A stretch of DNA of 64,000 nucleotides from Paenirhodobacter hankyongi (lineage in GTDB: Bacteria; Pseudomonadota; Alphaproteobacteria; Rhodobacterales; Rhodobacteraceae): assembly GCF_003664585.1 (NCBI RefSeq), contig NZ_RCHI01000012.1, positions 1-64,000 of the forward strand, written 5' to 3'. Below are positions 26,864 to 36,454 of this stretch, one piece after another. Position 1 is the first letter of the stretch. Each line of letters begins with the position of its first letter. The notes below the pieces were generated by a model. That model had not been told where the DNA came from. It did not search any database and saw nothing but the letters and a program-made list of their open reading frames with translations. The position numbers and the translations under genes were made by a program.

Positions 26864-27715
26864 CTAGTGCTGCTCGCGCAGCAGGATCAGTTCGAGCCGG
26901 TTGTTGCGGGCCGACATCGGCGGCTCGGTTGCCGGGGCGCGGTCGGCATAGCCGGTCACCCGCTGGATCCGCTGCCGGTCGAATCCCTTCTGCTCGAGCA
27001 GCGCGCGCATCGCCTGTGCCCGGGCCAGCGACAGGTCCCACACCGGGTTCTCGCGCAGCATCGCGGGATAGGCGTGCACATGGCCGTTCAGCGCGACCTT
27101 GTTGGTGACCAGACCGAAGACCTTCGCCAGCACCGCCGCGATCTCGCCCAGAACGGGTTCGGGCGTGGCGCTGTCGCCGGCGAACAGCGGCGCCCCGTCG
27201 AGATCGAAGAACTCGACGATCAGCCCCTCGTCCGTCACCCGCGTCACGATGTGCCGCGCCAGGTTCTGCGTCGCCATCGACTCGCCGCCCAGCCCCTGCA
27301 GGGCCGAATCGACATCGCGCGCCATCTGCGCGAATTGCTGCTGCTCCTGCGATCCGTCGGCAACCTCGGCCCCGCCGGCGCCCTGCGCCTGCTGCACAGT
27401 CGTCGGTCGCTGTTCGGACGCACCGGTCCCGTCATGCGCCATCTGCCGGTCCGAAAACACCGAGTCGCCGCCGAAGGCGCCGTCGCCCCCGCCCGAGACC
27501 CGGTTGATCGGCACCGTCGGATTGAAGTAGTCGGCCAGCCCCTTGCGCTGTTTCTCCGTGGTCGCGTTCAGCAGCCACATCATCAAGAAGAAAGCCATCA
27601 TCGCGGTGACGAAGTCGGCATAGGCGACCTTCCAGGCGCCACCGTGATGCCCGCCGCCGCGCACCAGCTTCTTGCGCTTGATGATCACCGGGACGGCGTT
27701 GTCGCGCATGCTCAT
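26864..27715 (-). CDS. motB: Flagellar motor stator protein MotB
   Basis: A 283-residue stator subunit that anchors MotA to peptidoglycan and carries the proton-binding aspartate. WKVAYADFVTAMMAFFLMMW is the membrane helix with Asp34 in AYAD. The C-terminal OmpA-like domain (about 150-283) has ALNGHVHAYPA and RNNRLELILL, though the usual GHTD is changed to GHVH, which is common in alphaproteobacterial MotB. motA is not in the window. GAGGGG lies five bases before the ATG. First gene of the flagellar operon; a perfect CtrA-type box is 45 bases upstream. Confidence 0.93.
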   Translation of the reverse strand: MSMRDNAVPVIIKRKKLVRGGGHHGGAWKVAYADFVTAMMAFFLMMWLLNATTEKQRKGLADYFNPTVPINRVSGGGDGAFGGDSVFSDRQMAHDGTGASEQRPTTVQQAQGAGGAEVADGSQEQQQFAQMARDVDSALQGLGGESMATQNLARHIVTRVTDEGLIVEFFDLDGAPLFAGDSATPEPVLGEIAAVLAKVFGLVTNKVALNGHVHAYPAMLRENPVWDLSLARAQAMRALLEQKGFDRQRIQRVTGYADRAPATEPPMSARNNRLELILLREQH

Positions 27716-27759
27716 CGGTGCCCCTCGCCTGCTCCTCCGGCAGGCCTAGCAGCGCGGCA

Positions 27760-27774
27760 TTAATGTGCCCTTAA
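27760..27774 (-). promoter_or_regulatory. Perfect CtrA-type box upstream of motB
   Basis: TTAA-TGTGCCC-TTAA matches the full CtrA consensus TTAA-N7-TTAA. It lies 45 bases upstream of the motB ATG, in the divergent gap with pqiA. CtrA controls flagellar genes in Caulobacter and in Rhodobacter species; binding here is inferred from the motif and position. Confidence 0.75.
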
Positions 27775-27839
27775 TGGGAAAAATGCTCCGGCTTCCGCGT
27801 GCGGCTTGCGGTGCGGCGGGGGGAGGCTATGTTCGGGGC

Positions 27840-28460
27840 ATGTCCGTGCCGCCCGAGACCATAGATGCGCTGATCGCCTGTCCGCGCTGCGATACGCTGC
27901 ATCGCAGCCATGCGCTGGCCGAGACCGAGCGCGCCGCCTGCGCGCGCTGCGGCACATTGCTGATCACGCCGCGGACGCGGTCCTTCCTGCATGTGGTGGC
28001 GCTGTCCTTCACCGCGATGATCCTGATGGTGGCGGCGGTGTTCTTTCCCTTCCTCGGCATCTCCTCGCACGGGCTCTCGCATGAAAGCTCGGTCTTCGAG
28101 GCGGCAATGGCGTTTTCGGACGGCTGGCTTGCGCCGCTGTCGCTTGCCGTGCTGCTGGCCATCGTGCTGCTGCCCGTCGCCCGCTTTGCCGCGCTCATCT
28201 ACACGCTCTGGCCGCTGTCGAACGGCCGCCCGCCCTACCGCCACGCCGCCCTCGCCTTCCGCTTCGCCGAAGAGTTGCAGCCCTGGTCGATGGCCGAGAT
28301 CTTCGTCATCGGCACCGGCGTCGCCCTGGTGAAGGTGGCGGGGCTCGCCGAGATTTCCTTCGGGCCGGCGTTCTGGGCCTTTTGCACGCTGATCGTGGTC
28401 ACCGTGCTGAAGACCGCCTTCATGAGCAAGTGGACGATCTGGGAGGCGATTGGCCGATGA
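27840..28460 (+). CDS. pqiA: Paraquat-inducible protein A, first half
   Basis: A 206-residue inner-membrane protein of the PqiA family. A zinc-ribbon-like start (ACPRCDTLHRSHAL, CARCGTLL) is followed by four hydrophobic segments (for example VVALSFTAMILMVAAVFFPF). In E. coli one PqiA has two such halves; here they are separate genes, as in other alphaproteobacteria. With PqiB and PqiC it forms an envelope-spanning lipid transport path. It overlaps the next gene by ATGA. ATG 27840 is picked over earlier starts because it begins at the conserved domain. Confidence 0.85.
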   Translation: MSVPPETIDALIACPRCDTLHRSHALAETERAACARCGTLLITPRTRSFLHVVALSFTAMILMVAAVFFPFLGISSHGLSHESSVFEAAMAFSDGWLAPLSLAVLLAIVLLPVARFAALIYTLWPLSNGRPPYRHAALAFRFAEELQPWSMAEIFVIGTGVALVKVAGLAEISFGPAFWAFCTLIVVTVLKTAFMSKWTIWEAIGR

Positions 28461-29080
28461 CCGACCATCCCCCCTTCCTCACCGCGACCGATGCCGGGTT
28501 GACCGGCTGCACCAGCTGCGGACGGGTCTGGCCCGCGGGCACGGCGCGCTGCGGCCGCTGTGGCGCGCATCTGCACCCGGTCAGCACCGCAAGCCTGCAA
28601 CCGGTCTGGGCCTGGTGGGTGGCGGGGCTGATCTTCTACATTCCGGCGAACCTCTATCCGATGCTGCTGACCGCAACGCTCACCGGGCATCAGCAGAACA
28701 CCATCCTTGGCGGCGCGGTCGAGCTGGCGCAGCACGGCAGCTGGGGCGTGGCGGGGATCATCTTCCTCGCCTCGATCCTGATCCCGATCTCGAAATTCCT
28801 CGCCATCGCCTATCTTGCCCTGTCCGTCGGCACCGAGCGACGGGCGGGCAGCCACCGCCATCTGCTGCTGTACGAGGTCGTCGAGTTCATCGGCCGCTGG
28901 TCGATGATCGACGTCTTCGTGGTGGCGGTGCTGTCGGCGCTGGTGCAGCTCGGCTTCGTCGCCTCGATCCATCCGGGGCCGGCCGCCGCGGCCTTCGCGC
29001 TTTCGGTTGCCTTCACCATGCTCTCGGCGCAAAGCTTCGACCCCCGGCTGATCTGGCGCGGCCCCACGGAGAATGAGTGA
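28457..29080 (+). CDS. pqiA: Paraquat-inducible protein A, second half
   Basis: A 207-residue protein resembling the upstream gene: a zinc-ribbon pair (GCTSCGRVWPAG, RCGRCGAHL) and four membrane segments (WWVAGLIFYIPANLYPMLL, GVAGIIFLASILIPISKFLA and two more). FIPANLYPMLL-type sequence and the EFIGRWSMIDVFVV segment are PqiA hallmarks. ATGA overlap with the preceding gene and a three-base gap to pqiB show a tight operon. Confidence 0.87.
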   Translation: MTDHPPFLTATDAGLTGCTSCGRVWPAGTARCGRCGAHLHPVSTASLQPVWAWWVAGLIFYIPANLYPMLLTATLTGHQQNTILGGAVELAQHGSWGVAGIIFLASILIPISKFLAIAYLALSVGTERRAGSHRHLLLYEVVEFIGRWSMIDVFVVAVLSALVQLGFVASIHPGPAAAAFALSVAFTMLSAQSFDPRLIWRGPTENE

Positions 29081-29083
29081 CCC

Positions 29084-31105
29084 ATGACGACTGACCCGCA
29101 GCCCGCCGCGCTGAAGACCGAACCCGCGCCGAACCCGATCTGGACCCGGCTCTCGGTGGTCTGGCTGGTGCCGCTTCTGGCGCTGGCGATCACCCTCGGC
29201 ATCGCCTGGAAGACCTATGCCGACCGCGGCATGCTGATCGAGATCGACTTCGCCGACGCGACCGGCATCGTGCCCGGCGAGACGCCGCTGAAATTCCGCG
29301 AGGTCGATGTCGGCAAGGTCGAGAGCGTGGGCTTCAGCCCCGACCTCACCTCGGTGCGCGTCGGCGTGCGGGTGAACAAGGACGTGGCGCAATACATCGA
29401 CGACGAGGCGCGCTTCTGGGTGGTGCGCCCCGAGGTCACCACGCAGGGGATCTCTCGGCTCGACACGGTGCTGTCGGGCGCCTTCATCGAGGGCTGGTGG
29501 GACGCGACGCCGAAGGGGCACAAGACCCTCTTCACCGGGCTCGACCGCCCGCCCGTCGCGCCCGACCCGACCAAGGGCACGGTGGTCGAGCTGCGCGCCG
29601 ACGATGCGGGCGGCATCGCCGAGGGGGCGCCGGTTCTGTTTCGCGGCGTCACCGTCGGCCGGATCCAGAACCTGCGGCTGAACGAGGGCGACTCGGGCGT
29701 CACCGTCGACGCCTATATCGAGGCACCGCATGACAAGCGGCTGAGCACCACCACCCGGTTCTGGGACACCTCGGGGATCTCGGTCTCGCTCGGGGCCTCG
29801 GGGGTCAGCCTCGACATGCGCTCGCTCGCCACGCTGGTGCAGGGCGGGGTCGAGTTCGACACCCTCTCGACCGGCGGCGGCCTGGTCGAGAACGGCCACG
29901 CCTTCCGCCTCTATCCGAGCGCGGAAGAGGCAAAGGCCTCGATCTTCGGCGCCGAGCTGGTCGATCCGCCGCGCTATGCGCTGCTGTTCGACGACGCGAT
30001 CAGCGGGCTGTCGCGCGGCTCGAAGGTGCAGTTCCGCGGTGTCGAGGCGGGCGAGGTCACCGATGTCTCGGTCAAGGTGCAGACCGATTCCACCGGCACC
30101 CGCTATGCCCAGCAGCAGGTGGTGATCGCGCTCTCGCCCGAGCGGCTTGGCCTGGCGCGCGACACCGACACGCAGATCGTCACCGAGTTCCTGGAAACCG
30201 AGGTCGAGGCCGGGCTGCGCGCCCGCATCGCCGGCACCGGGCTTCTGGGCACGACGCTGGTGATCGAGCTTGTCGATATTCCCGACCTGCCGGTGGCAAA
30301 GATGGGGCTCGACGCGAAGCCCTTCCCGACGATCCCGACGGCCCCCGCGGCGCAAAACGACCTTGCCGCCTCGGCCAAGGATGTCTTCGGCCGGATCAAC
30401 AAGCTGCCGATCGAGGAGCTGATGGCCTCGGCGATCCGCACGCTCGATTCGGTCTCGGCGATCGCCGAAAGCCAGGATACGCGGGCGGTGCCGGGCAACC
30501 TCTCGGGCCTCTTGTCGGAAATGCAGACGCTGGTCGGCGAGCTGAACAAGCAGGATGCGGCGAACAAGACGATCACCGCGATCGACGGCGTGTCTTCCGC
30601 CGCCACGAGCTTCCTGACCGAGATCGACGGGCTGCACGAGACGCTCGATTCCGCCGACAAGGCGGCGCAGGCGGTGGCGGCGATGCCGCTCGAGGATATC
30701 GGCAAGAACGTTGACGGGCTGATCGCCGACATCCGCGGCATGCTGGGCACCAAGGATGCCGAGCGGCTGCCGAAGGCGCTGTCCGACACGCTCGAACAGA
30801 CCGCCGGTCTGCTCGAGGAGCTGCGCGCGGGCGGGGCGGCCGAGAAGCTGAACGGCACGCTGGTCGCGACGCAGGATGCCGCGAGCGCGATCTCCGACGC
30901 TTCGGGCAAGCTGCCCGAGCTGACGGCAAAGCTCGATGCGCTCGTCACCCAGGCCCAGGGGCTGGTGGCCGCCTATGGCGACCGCTCGACCTTCAATTCC
31001 GAGATGGTCAGCACGCTGAGCGAGCTGCGCCGCGCCACCGCGGCCTTCGGCTCGCTCGCGCGAATGATCGAACGTAACCCGCGCGCCTTCATCCTTGGCC
31101 GCTGA
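29084..31105 (+). CDS. pqiB: Intermembrane transport protein PqiB (MCE domains)
   Basis: A 673-residue protein with one N-terminal membrane anchor (VVWLVPLLALAITLGIAW, about 25-43) and three MCE/MlaD domains (about 47-140, 160-265, 290-400; FADATGIVPGETPLKFREVD, GGIAEGAPVLFRGVTVGRIQ, SGLSRGSKVQFRGVEAGEV). A long coiled-coil and helix-rich tail follows (about 420-660). In E. coli PqiB forms a hollow needle across the periplasm for lipids. Gene order pqiA-pqiA-pqiB-pqiC supports the same here. Confidence 0.93.
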   Translation: MTTDPQPAALKTEPAPNPIWTRLSVVWLVPLLALAITLGIAWKTYADRGMLIEIDFADATGIVPGETPLKFREVDVGKVESVGFSPDLTSVRVGVRVNKDVAQYIDDEARFWVVRPEVTTQGISRLDTVLSGAFIEGWWDATPKGHKTLFTGLDRPPVAPDPTKGTVVELRADDAGGIAEGAPVLFRGVTVGRIQNLRLNEGDSGVTVDAYIEAPHDKRLSTTTRFWDTSGISVSLGASGVSLDMRSLATLVQGGVEFDTLSTGGGLVENGHAFRLYPSAEEAKASIFGAELVDPPRYALLFDDAISGLSRGSKVQFRGVEAGEVTDVSVKVQTDSTGTRYAQQQVVIALSPERLGLARDTDTQIVTEFLETEVEAGLRARIAGTGLLGTTLVIELVDIPDLPVAKMGLDAKPFPTIPTAPAAQNDLAASAKDVFGRINKLPIEELMASAIRTLDSVSAIAESQDTRAVPGNLSGLLSEMQTLVGELNKQDAANKTITAIDGVSSAATSFLTEIDGLHETLDSADKAAQAVAAMPLEDIGKNVDGLIADIRGMLGTKDAERLPKALSDTLEQTAGLLEELRAGGAAEKLNGTLVATQDAASAISDASGKLPELTAKLDALVTQAQGLVAAYGDRSTFNSEMVSTLSELRRATAAFGSLARMIERNPRAFILGR

Positions 31106-31117
31106 CCGGAGAGTGCC

Positions 31118-31675
31118 ATGACCCGTCTCCTTCTTCTTGCCACTGTCGCGGCGCTGGCCGCCTGTTCGAACCCGGAAAAGACCGCGCGCTACACCATCGA
31201 CCCGCCGGCGGCGACGCAGCGCCTGCCCGACCGGCTCGGCATGGCCGAGCTGCGCGAGGTGTCCTTGCCGCAATATGCCTCGGGGCAGGAGATCGCCTGG
31301 CAGGGGGCGGATGGCGCGCTGCATTCGACGCCGAAGACGATCTGGGCCGACGATCCGCCGCGAGCGGTGACGCTGGCGCTGGCGCGGCAGATCTCGGCGC
31401 TTTCCGGGGCGCGGGTGATCGCCGAGCCCTGGCCGCTGGCCGACGGGCCGCAGCGCCGCATCGAGGTGCGGGTCGAACAGTTCATGGCGCAGGCCGACGG
31501 CGTGGTGCGGCTGACCGGCAGCTATTACGTCACCCCGGCGATGGCCGAGGGCCGCGACATCGTGCGCCGCTTCGACCTGAGCGTGCCGCTTGCGGGCGAG
31601 GGACCGGCCGCGATCGCCGCGGCGCAGTCGCAGGCGGTGGCGCAGCTGGCCGAACAGATCGCCCGGCTCGACTAG
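31118..31675 (+). CDS. pqiC: PqiC-type lipoprotein
   Basis: A 185-residue outer-membrane lipoprotein. The signal peptide MTRLLLLATVAALAAC ends in a lipobox (LAAC, Cys16). The remainder matches the ABC-type transport auxiliary lipoprotein group (DUF330): YTIDPPAATQ, PQYASGQEIAWQ, RRIEVRVEQF. It likely docks the PqiB needle at the outer membrane. Twelve bases after pqiB. Confidence 0.88.
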   Translation: MTRLLLLATVAALAACSNPEKTARYTIDPPAATQRLPDRLGMAELREVSLPQYASGQEIAWQGADGALHSTPKTIWADDPPRAVTLALARQISALSGARVIAEPWPLADGPQRRIEVRVEQFMAQADGVVRLTGSYYVTPAMAEGRDIVRRFDLSVPLAGEGPAAIAAAQSQAVAQLAEQIARLD

Positions 31676-31686
31676 GGAACGCCACC

Positions 31687-32268
31687 TTGGACGAGATGGA
31701 AAAAGCCGCGGCCGGCTTGCTTTACGACGCGAACCACGACCCGGGCCTTGTGGAGAAGCGTCGCGCGGCGAAGCGGCTTCTGTTCGAGCTCAACGGGCTG
31801 CACCCCGATGAGGAGATGCGGCGCCATGTGCTGTTCAGGCGCCTGCTCGGCCGCACCGGGGAGGCCTTCACCTTCGACGGCGCCTTCCACTGCGACTATG
31901 GTTTCAACATCGAGATCGGCGAGAATTTCTATGCCAACGTGAACCTCGTCATCCTGGATGGAGCGAAGGTCACGATCGGGCGCAACTGCTTCATCGCGCC
32001 GAATGTCGGCATCTACACCGCGGGTCACCCGCTCGACGCCGAGCAGCGCGCCATGGGGCTGGAATATGCGCGGCCGGTGACGATCGGCGACGATGTCTGG
32101 ATCGGTGCCGGCGTCTCGATCCTGCCCGGGGCGACGATCGGCGCGGGCAGCGTCATCGCCGCCGGATCGGTGGTGCGCGGGGATGTTCCCCCGAATGTCA
32201 TCTGCGCCGGCAACCCCGCGCGGGTGATCCGCGAGATCACCGAAAGCGACCGCGCGCGGTATCGCTGA
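31687..32268 (+). CDS. Sugar O-acetyltransferase, maltose/NodL type
   Basis: A 193-residue left-handed beta-helix acetyltransferase. KAAAGLLYDANHDPGLVEKR is the N-terminal Mac domain; hexapeptide repeats follow (FNIEIGENFYANVNLVILDG, VTIGDDVWIGAGVSILPGAT, SVIAAGSVVRGDVPPNVICA). The His in YTAGHPLDAEQR is the catalytic base position. It transfers acetyl from acetyl-CoA to a sugar; the natural substrate is not evident. TTG at 31687 has AGGGA eight bases upstream; the ATG nine bases later is possible. Confidence 0.9.
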   Translation: MDEMEKAAAGLLYDANHDPGLVEKRRAAKRLLFELNGLHPDEEMRRHVLFRRLLGRTGEAFTFDGAFHCDYGFNIEIGENFYANVNLVILDGAKVTIGRNCFIAPNVGIYTAGHPLDAEQRAMGLEYARPVTIGDDVWIGAGVSILPGATIGAGSVIAAGSVVRGDVPPNVICAGNPARVIREITESDRARYR

Positions 32269-32283
32269 AGGGCGCGGCCCCGC

Positions 32284-32829
32284 TCAGCTCGGTTCGAACC
32301 GGCCGTAGCGACCGCCGGCGAAGACCAGCGGCTCGCCCTCGCCACACAGCGCGAAGCGGATCACCCGACCGATGATGATGGTGTGATCGCCGCCCTCATG
32401 CGTCGCCTCGGTGCGGCATTCGAACCGGGCGAGCACGTCGTCGAAGACCGGCACGCCTTCGGCGTTCTGCCGGTGGTCGAGCCCCGCGAAGCCCTCGCCC
32501 TTGCCGGTGAAGCGCTGTGCGAGGCTCTGCTGGCCGAAGCCCAGCACATGCACCGCGAAGGCCTGCGCGACCGAGAAATGCCGGTGCCGCATCGAGGAAC
32601 GCGCCGCCGACCACAGCACCAGCGCCGGATCGAGCGAGACCGAGGCGAAGCTGTTCGCGGTGATCCCCACCGGCGCGGCGCCATCGGCCTCGCAGGTGGT
32701 GATGACGGTGACCCCGGTGGCGAACCGGCCAAGCGCGTCGCGGAATTGCCGCGGATCGACCGGGTCGGGCATCGGGCTTGCCTCTTCGGCCCGGCTGACG
32801 GCGGCTTCGATCTGGTGGCTCTCGCGCAT
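32284..32829 (-). CDS. Flavin reductase family protein
   Basis: A 181-residue FMN-binding split-barrel protein. FRDALGRFATGVTVITTCEA, VGITANSFASVSLDPALVLW and HVLGFGQQSLAQRF are the conserved parts. Such proteins reduce flavin with NAD(P)H, often for a two-component monooxygenase. No oxygenase gene is near, so the partner is unknown. AAGGGGA precedes the ATG. Confidence 0.9.
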   Translation of the reverse strand: MRESHQIEAAVSRAEEASPMPDPVDPRQFRDALGRFATGVTVITTCEADGAAPVGITANSFASVSLDPALVLWSAARSSMRHRHFSVAQAFAVHVLGFGQQSLAQRFTGKGEGFAGLDHRQNAEGVPVFDDVLARFECRTEATHEGGDHTIIIGRVIRFALCGEGEPLVFAGGRYGRFEPS

Positions 32830-32976
32830 CGCATCCCCTTTCGACGGCGCCGGCCTGTGCCGCCGGCTGCCCCTGATCTAGCGCGTTGTGGCGCATTTCA
32901 CAGCCTCTTTCGTCGGCAAAAGCGCTTGAGCCCCGGGCGGCGAGATCCTAGCGTCGCGCCGGACATGGAGGGAATC

Positions 32977-33435
32977 ATGAGCCTGATCGAAACGCGTCTT
33001 GCCGAGCTTGGACTCGAGCTGCCGCCGGCCCCGGCGCCGGCGGCGAATTACGTGCCCTTCGTGCGCACGGGCAACCAGCTCTTCGTCTCGGGGCAGATCT
33101 CGTCGGATGCGACGGGGCTGATCACCGGTCGTCTCGGCGCCGATCTGAGCATCGAGGAAGGCGCCGCCGCCGCCCGCCGCTGCGGGCTTGCGCTGCTGGC
33201 GCAGGCGCGCGCCGCGCTGGGCGATCTCGACCGCGTGACGCGGGTGGTCAAGCTCGTGGGCTTCGTCAACTCGACGCCCGAGTTCACCGACCAGCCGAAG
33301 GTGGTGAATGGCGCCTCGGACCTGATGGTCGAGGTCTTCGGCGAGATCGGGCGCCACGCCCGCTCGGCGGTCGCTGCGCCCTCGCTGCCGCTGGGCGTCG
33401 CCGTCGAGATCGAGGCGATCTTCGAGGTCGCATGA
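32977..33435 (+). CDS. RidA family protein
   Basis: A 152-residue protein of the RidA/YjgF/UK114 superfamily, subgroup with the LGLELPPAPAPAANYVPFVR opening. RidA hydrolyses reactive enamine/imine intermediates from PLP enzymes. The VRTGNQLFVSGQIS and VVNGASDLMVEVFGEIGRHA motifs are seen; the latter replaces the RidA Arg105 context partly with GRHARSAVA, where Arg is retained. GGAGGGA before the ATG. Overlaps ugpQ by four bases. Confidence 0.87.
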   Translation: MSLIETRLAELGLELPPAPAPAANYVPFVRTGNQLFVSGQISSDATGLITGRLGADLSIEEGAAAARRCGLALLAQARAALGDLDRVTRVVKLVGFVNSTPEFTDQPKVVNGASDLMVEVFGEIGRHARSAVAAPSLPLGVAVEIEAIFEVA

Positions 33436-34196
33436 TGCTGTCCCCCGACTTCCTGCGCCTGCCGGTCGCGCATCGCGGCTATCACGACCGCGCCGCCGGC
33501 CGCCCCGAGAACAGCCTGGCCGCCGCGCGCGCCGCGATTGCCGCGGGCTATGCGATCGAATGCGATCTGCAGCCCTCGGCCGATGGCGTGCCGATGGTGT
33601 TTCACGATTACGACCTGCGCCGGCTGACCGGCGTGGCCGGCCGGATCGGCGGCTTCACCGCGGCCGAGCTGGCCGCGATGCCGCTTCTGGGCGGTGACGA
33701 GGGAATCCCGACGCTCGCAGAGCTTCTGGCCCTCGTCGCCGGCCGGGTGCCGCTGCTGATCGAGATCAAGGACCAGCACGGCGCCATGGGCGGCACCGAC
33801 GGTGCGCTCGAACGCGCGGCGGCGGCGCAGATCGCGGCCTATGCCGGGCCGGTCGCGGTGATGTCCTTCAACCCGAACGCCATCGCGGCCTTCCGTGCCG
33901 CGGCACCCGATGTGGCGGTGGGGCTGACGACCTCGGCCTATACCGCCGAGGACTGGCCTCTGCTGCCCGCCGCGGTGCGAGACAGCCTGCGCGAGATCCC
34001 CGATTACGACCGCGTCGGTGCGTGCTTCATCTCGCACGAGGCGGCGGCGCTGGACACGCCACGGGTCGCGGCCCTGAAGGCGCAGGGCGCGGCCATCCTG
34101 TGCTGGACGATCCGCTCGCCCGAGGCCGAGGCCACGGCGCGCAAGATCGCGCAGAACATCACCTTCGAGGGCTATCCGGCGCCGATCCCGGCTTGA
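33432..34196 (+). CDS. ugpQ: Glycerophosphodiester phosphodiesterase
   Basis: A 254-residue cytoplasmic GDPD TIM-barrel enzyme that splits glycerophosphodiesters to glycerol 3-phosphate and an alcohol. VAHRGYHDRAAGRPENSLAA has the catalytic His-Arg and the Glu; AIECDLQPSADGVPMVFHDY gives the metal-binding Glu-Asp and second His. No signal peptide, so it acts inside, as UgpQ does. ATGA overlap with the RidA gene. Confidence 0.9.
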   Translation: MMLSPDFLRLPVAHRGYHDRAAGRPENSLAAARAAIAAGYAIECDLQPSADGVPMVFHDYDLRRLTGVAGRIGGFTAAELAAMPLLGGDEGIPTLAELLALVAGRVPLLIEIKDQHGAMGGTDGALERAAAAQIAAYAGPVAVMSFNPNAIAAFRAAAPDVAVGLTTSAYTAEDWPLLPAAVRDSLREIPDYDRVGACFISHEAAALDTPRVAALKAQGAAILCWTIRSPEAEATARKIAQNITFEGYPAPIPA

Positions 34197-34245
34197 CGCC
34201 GCGTCGCGGCGCGCCACCATCGGGGCAGGTTTCCCGAGGGGGCAG

Positions 34246-35412
<1,167 letters not shown>

Positions 35413-35476
35413 ACCGCGGGCTTTGGCCCGGCGCCCCGATGTGCAAGGATGGGGCGAACAGCACGGAGGACCGAGA

Positions 35477-35866
35477 ATGGCCGAGATCCTGAGCGAGGAA
35501 GAACGCACCGCCCTGCTGCCCGCGCTCGAGGCGACGGGGTGGCGTGCCGCCCCCGAGGGGGACGCGCTGCGCAAGGTCTGGAAGTTCCGCAGCTTCTCGC
35601 AGGCCTGGGGGTTCATGGCGCGCGTCGCGCTCGAGGCCGAGAAGATGGATCACCACCCGGACTGGCGCAACAGCTACAACGTGGTGGACATCCGCCTGAC
35701 CACCCATTCCTGCGGCGGGCTGAGCGTGCTGGACACCGAGCTGGCGAATTGTCTCGACGCGATCGAGACCGAGGCCGAGATCATCCTCGATCTCGCGCGC
35801 CCGATCGCCTGCCTGTGCGCGGAAAAGGCCGCGGCGGTGGCCCCGGAGCCCCCGCCCGAAGGCTGA
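35477..35866 (+). CDS. phhB: Pterin-4a-carbinolamine dehydratase
   Basis: A 129-residue enzyme that dehydrates 4a-hydroxytetrahydropterin, recycling the cofactor. EKMDHHPDWRNSYNVVDIRL and TTHSCGGLS supply the catalytic histidines and Asp. The domain ends near residue 98; about 30 extra residues (EAEIILDLARPIACLCAEKA then a Pro/Glu tail) are unusual for the family. No phenylalanine hydroxylase gene is close. GGAGG is seven bases before the ATG. Confidence 0.92.
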   Translation: MAEILSEEERTALLPALEATGWRAAPEGDALRKVWKFRSFSQAWGFMARVALEAEKMDHHPDWRNSYNVVDIRLTTHSCGGLSVLDTELANCLDAIETEAEIILDLARPIACLCAEKAAAVAPEPPPEG

Positions 35867-35894
35867 GGGGCGCCACGCGGCGCCCCCCGGATCG

Positions 35895-36383
35895 TCACAT
35901 CGCGGCGAGCAGACCCTCGCCCGCGGAGATCTCGCAGGTGCCGGGCGATTCCTCGCGGTGCAGGATCTTCACCACGCCATCCTCGACCAGCATCGCATAG
36001 CGGGCCGAACGGTTGATGAGACCGGCGGGCGGGGCCGAGAAATCCATCCCGATTGCGGTGGTGAAGGCCGATTCCGCATCGGCGAGCATCGAGATCCCGG
36101 CCGCATTCGCGCCGGTCGCATCGCCCCAGGCCTTCATCACGAAGGGGTCGTTGACCGAGATGCAGATGATCTCGTCGACGCCCTTCGCGGCGAACTTGTC
36201 CTTGGTGCGGATGAAGCTCGGCACATGGGCGGTGGTGCACACGCCGGTATAGGCGCCGGGCACGGCAAAGATCACCACCTTGCGCCCCTTCATCTTGGCA
36301 CCGAGGCTCACCGCCTCGGGCCCGTTGTCTCCCAGAACCAGCAGCGTGGCGCCGGGAAGCACGTCCCCAACCGTTACAGTCAT
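35895..36383 (-). CDS. Peroxiredoxin, Prx5/redoxin type
   Basis: A 162-residue thiol peroxidase reducing H2O2 and organic peroxides. The peroxidatic Cys49 is in PGAYTGVCTTAHVPSFI, the PxxxTxxC site of the Prx5 group; FVMKAWGDATGA and ARYAMLVEDGVVK match. A second Cys (GTCEISAG, near 153) could be resolving. The reductant is probably glutathione or thioredoxin. AGAGGGA precedes the ATG at 36383; longer starts are not supported. Confidence 0.92.
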   Translation of the reverse strand: MTVTVGDVLPGATLLVLGDNGPEAVSLGAKMKGRKVVIFAVPGAYTGVCTTAHVPSFIRTKDKFAAKGVDEIICISVNDPFVMKAWGDATGANAAGISMLADAESAFTTAIGMDFSAPPAGLINRSARYAMLVEDGVVKILHREESPGTCEISAGEGLLAAM

Positions 36384-36454
36384 GTCGTCCCTCTCGCGTT
36401 GCATGTCGTTGCCCCGAGGATATAGGGTCGGCGCGCAACGGGACCAGAGGTGAG

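Noticed and set aside
28235-31324. A 1029-codon minus-strand frame opposite pqiA-pqiB
   Set aside because: Antisense to genes with clear PqiA and MCE domains; no ribosome site and no domain.
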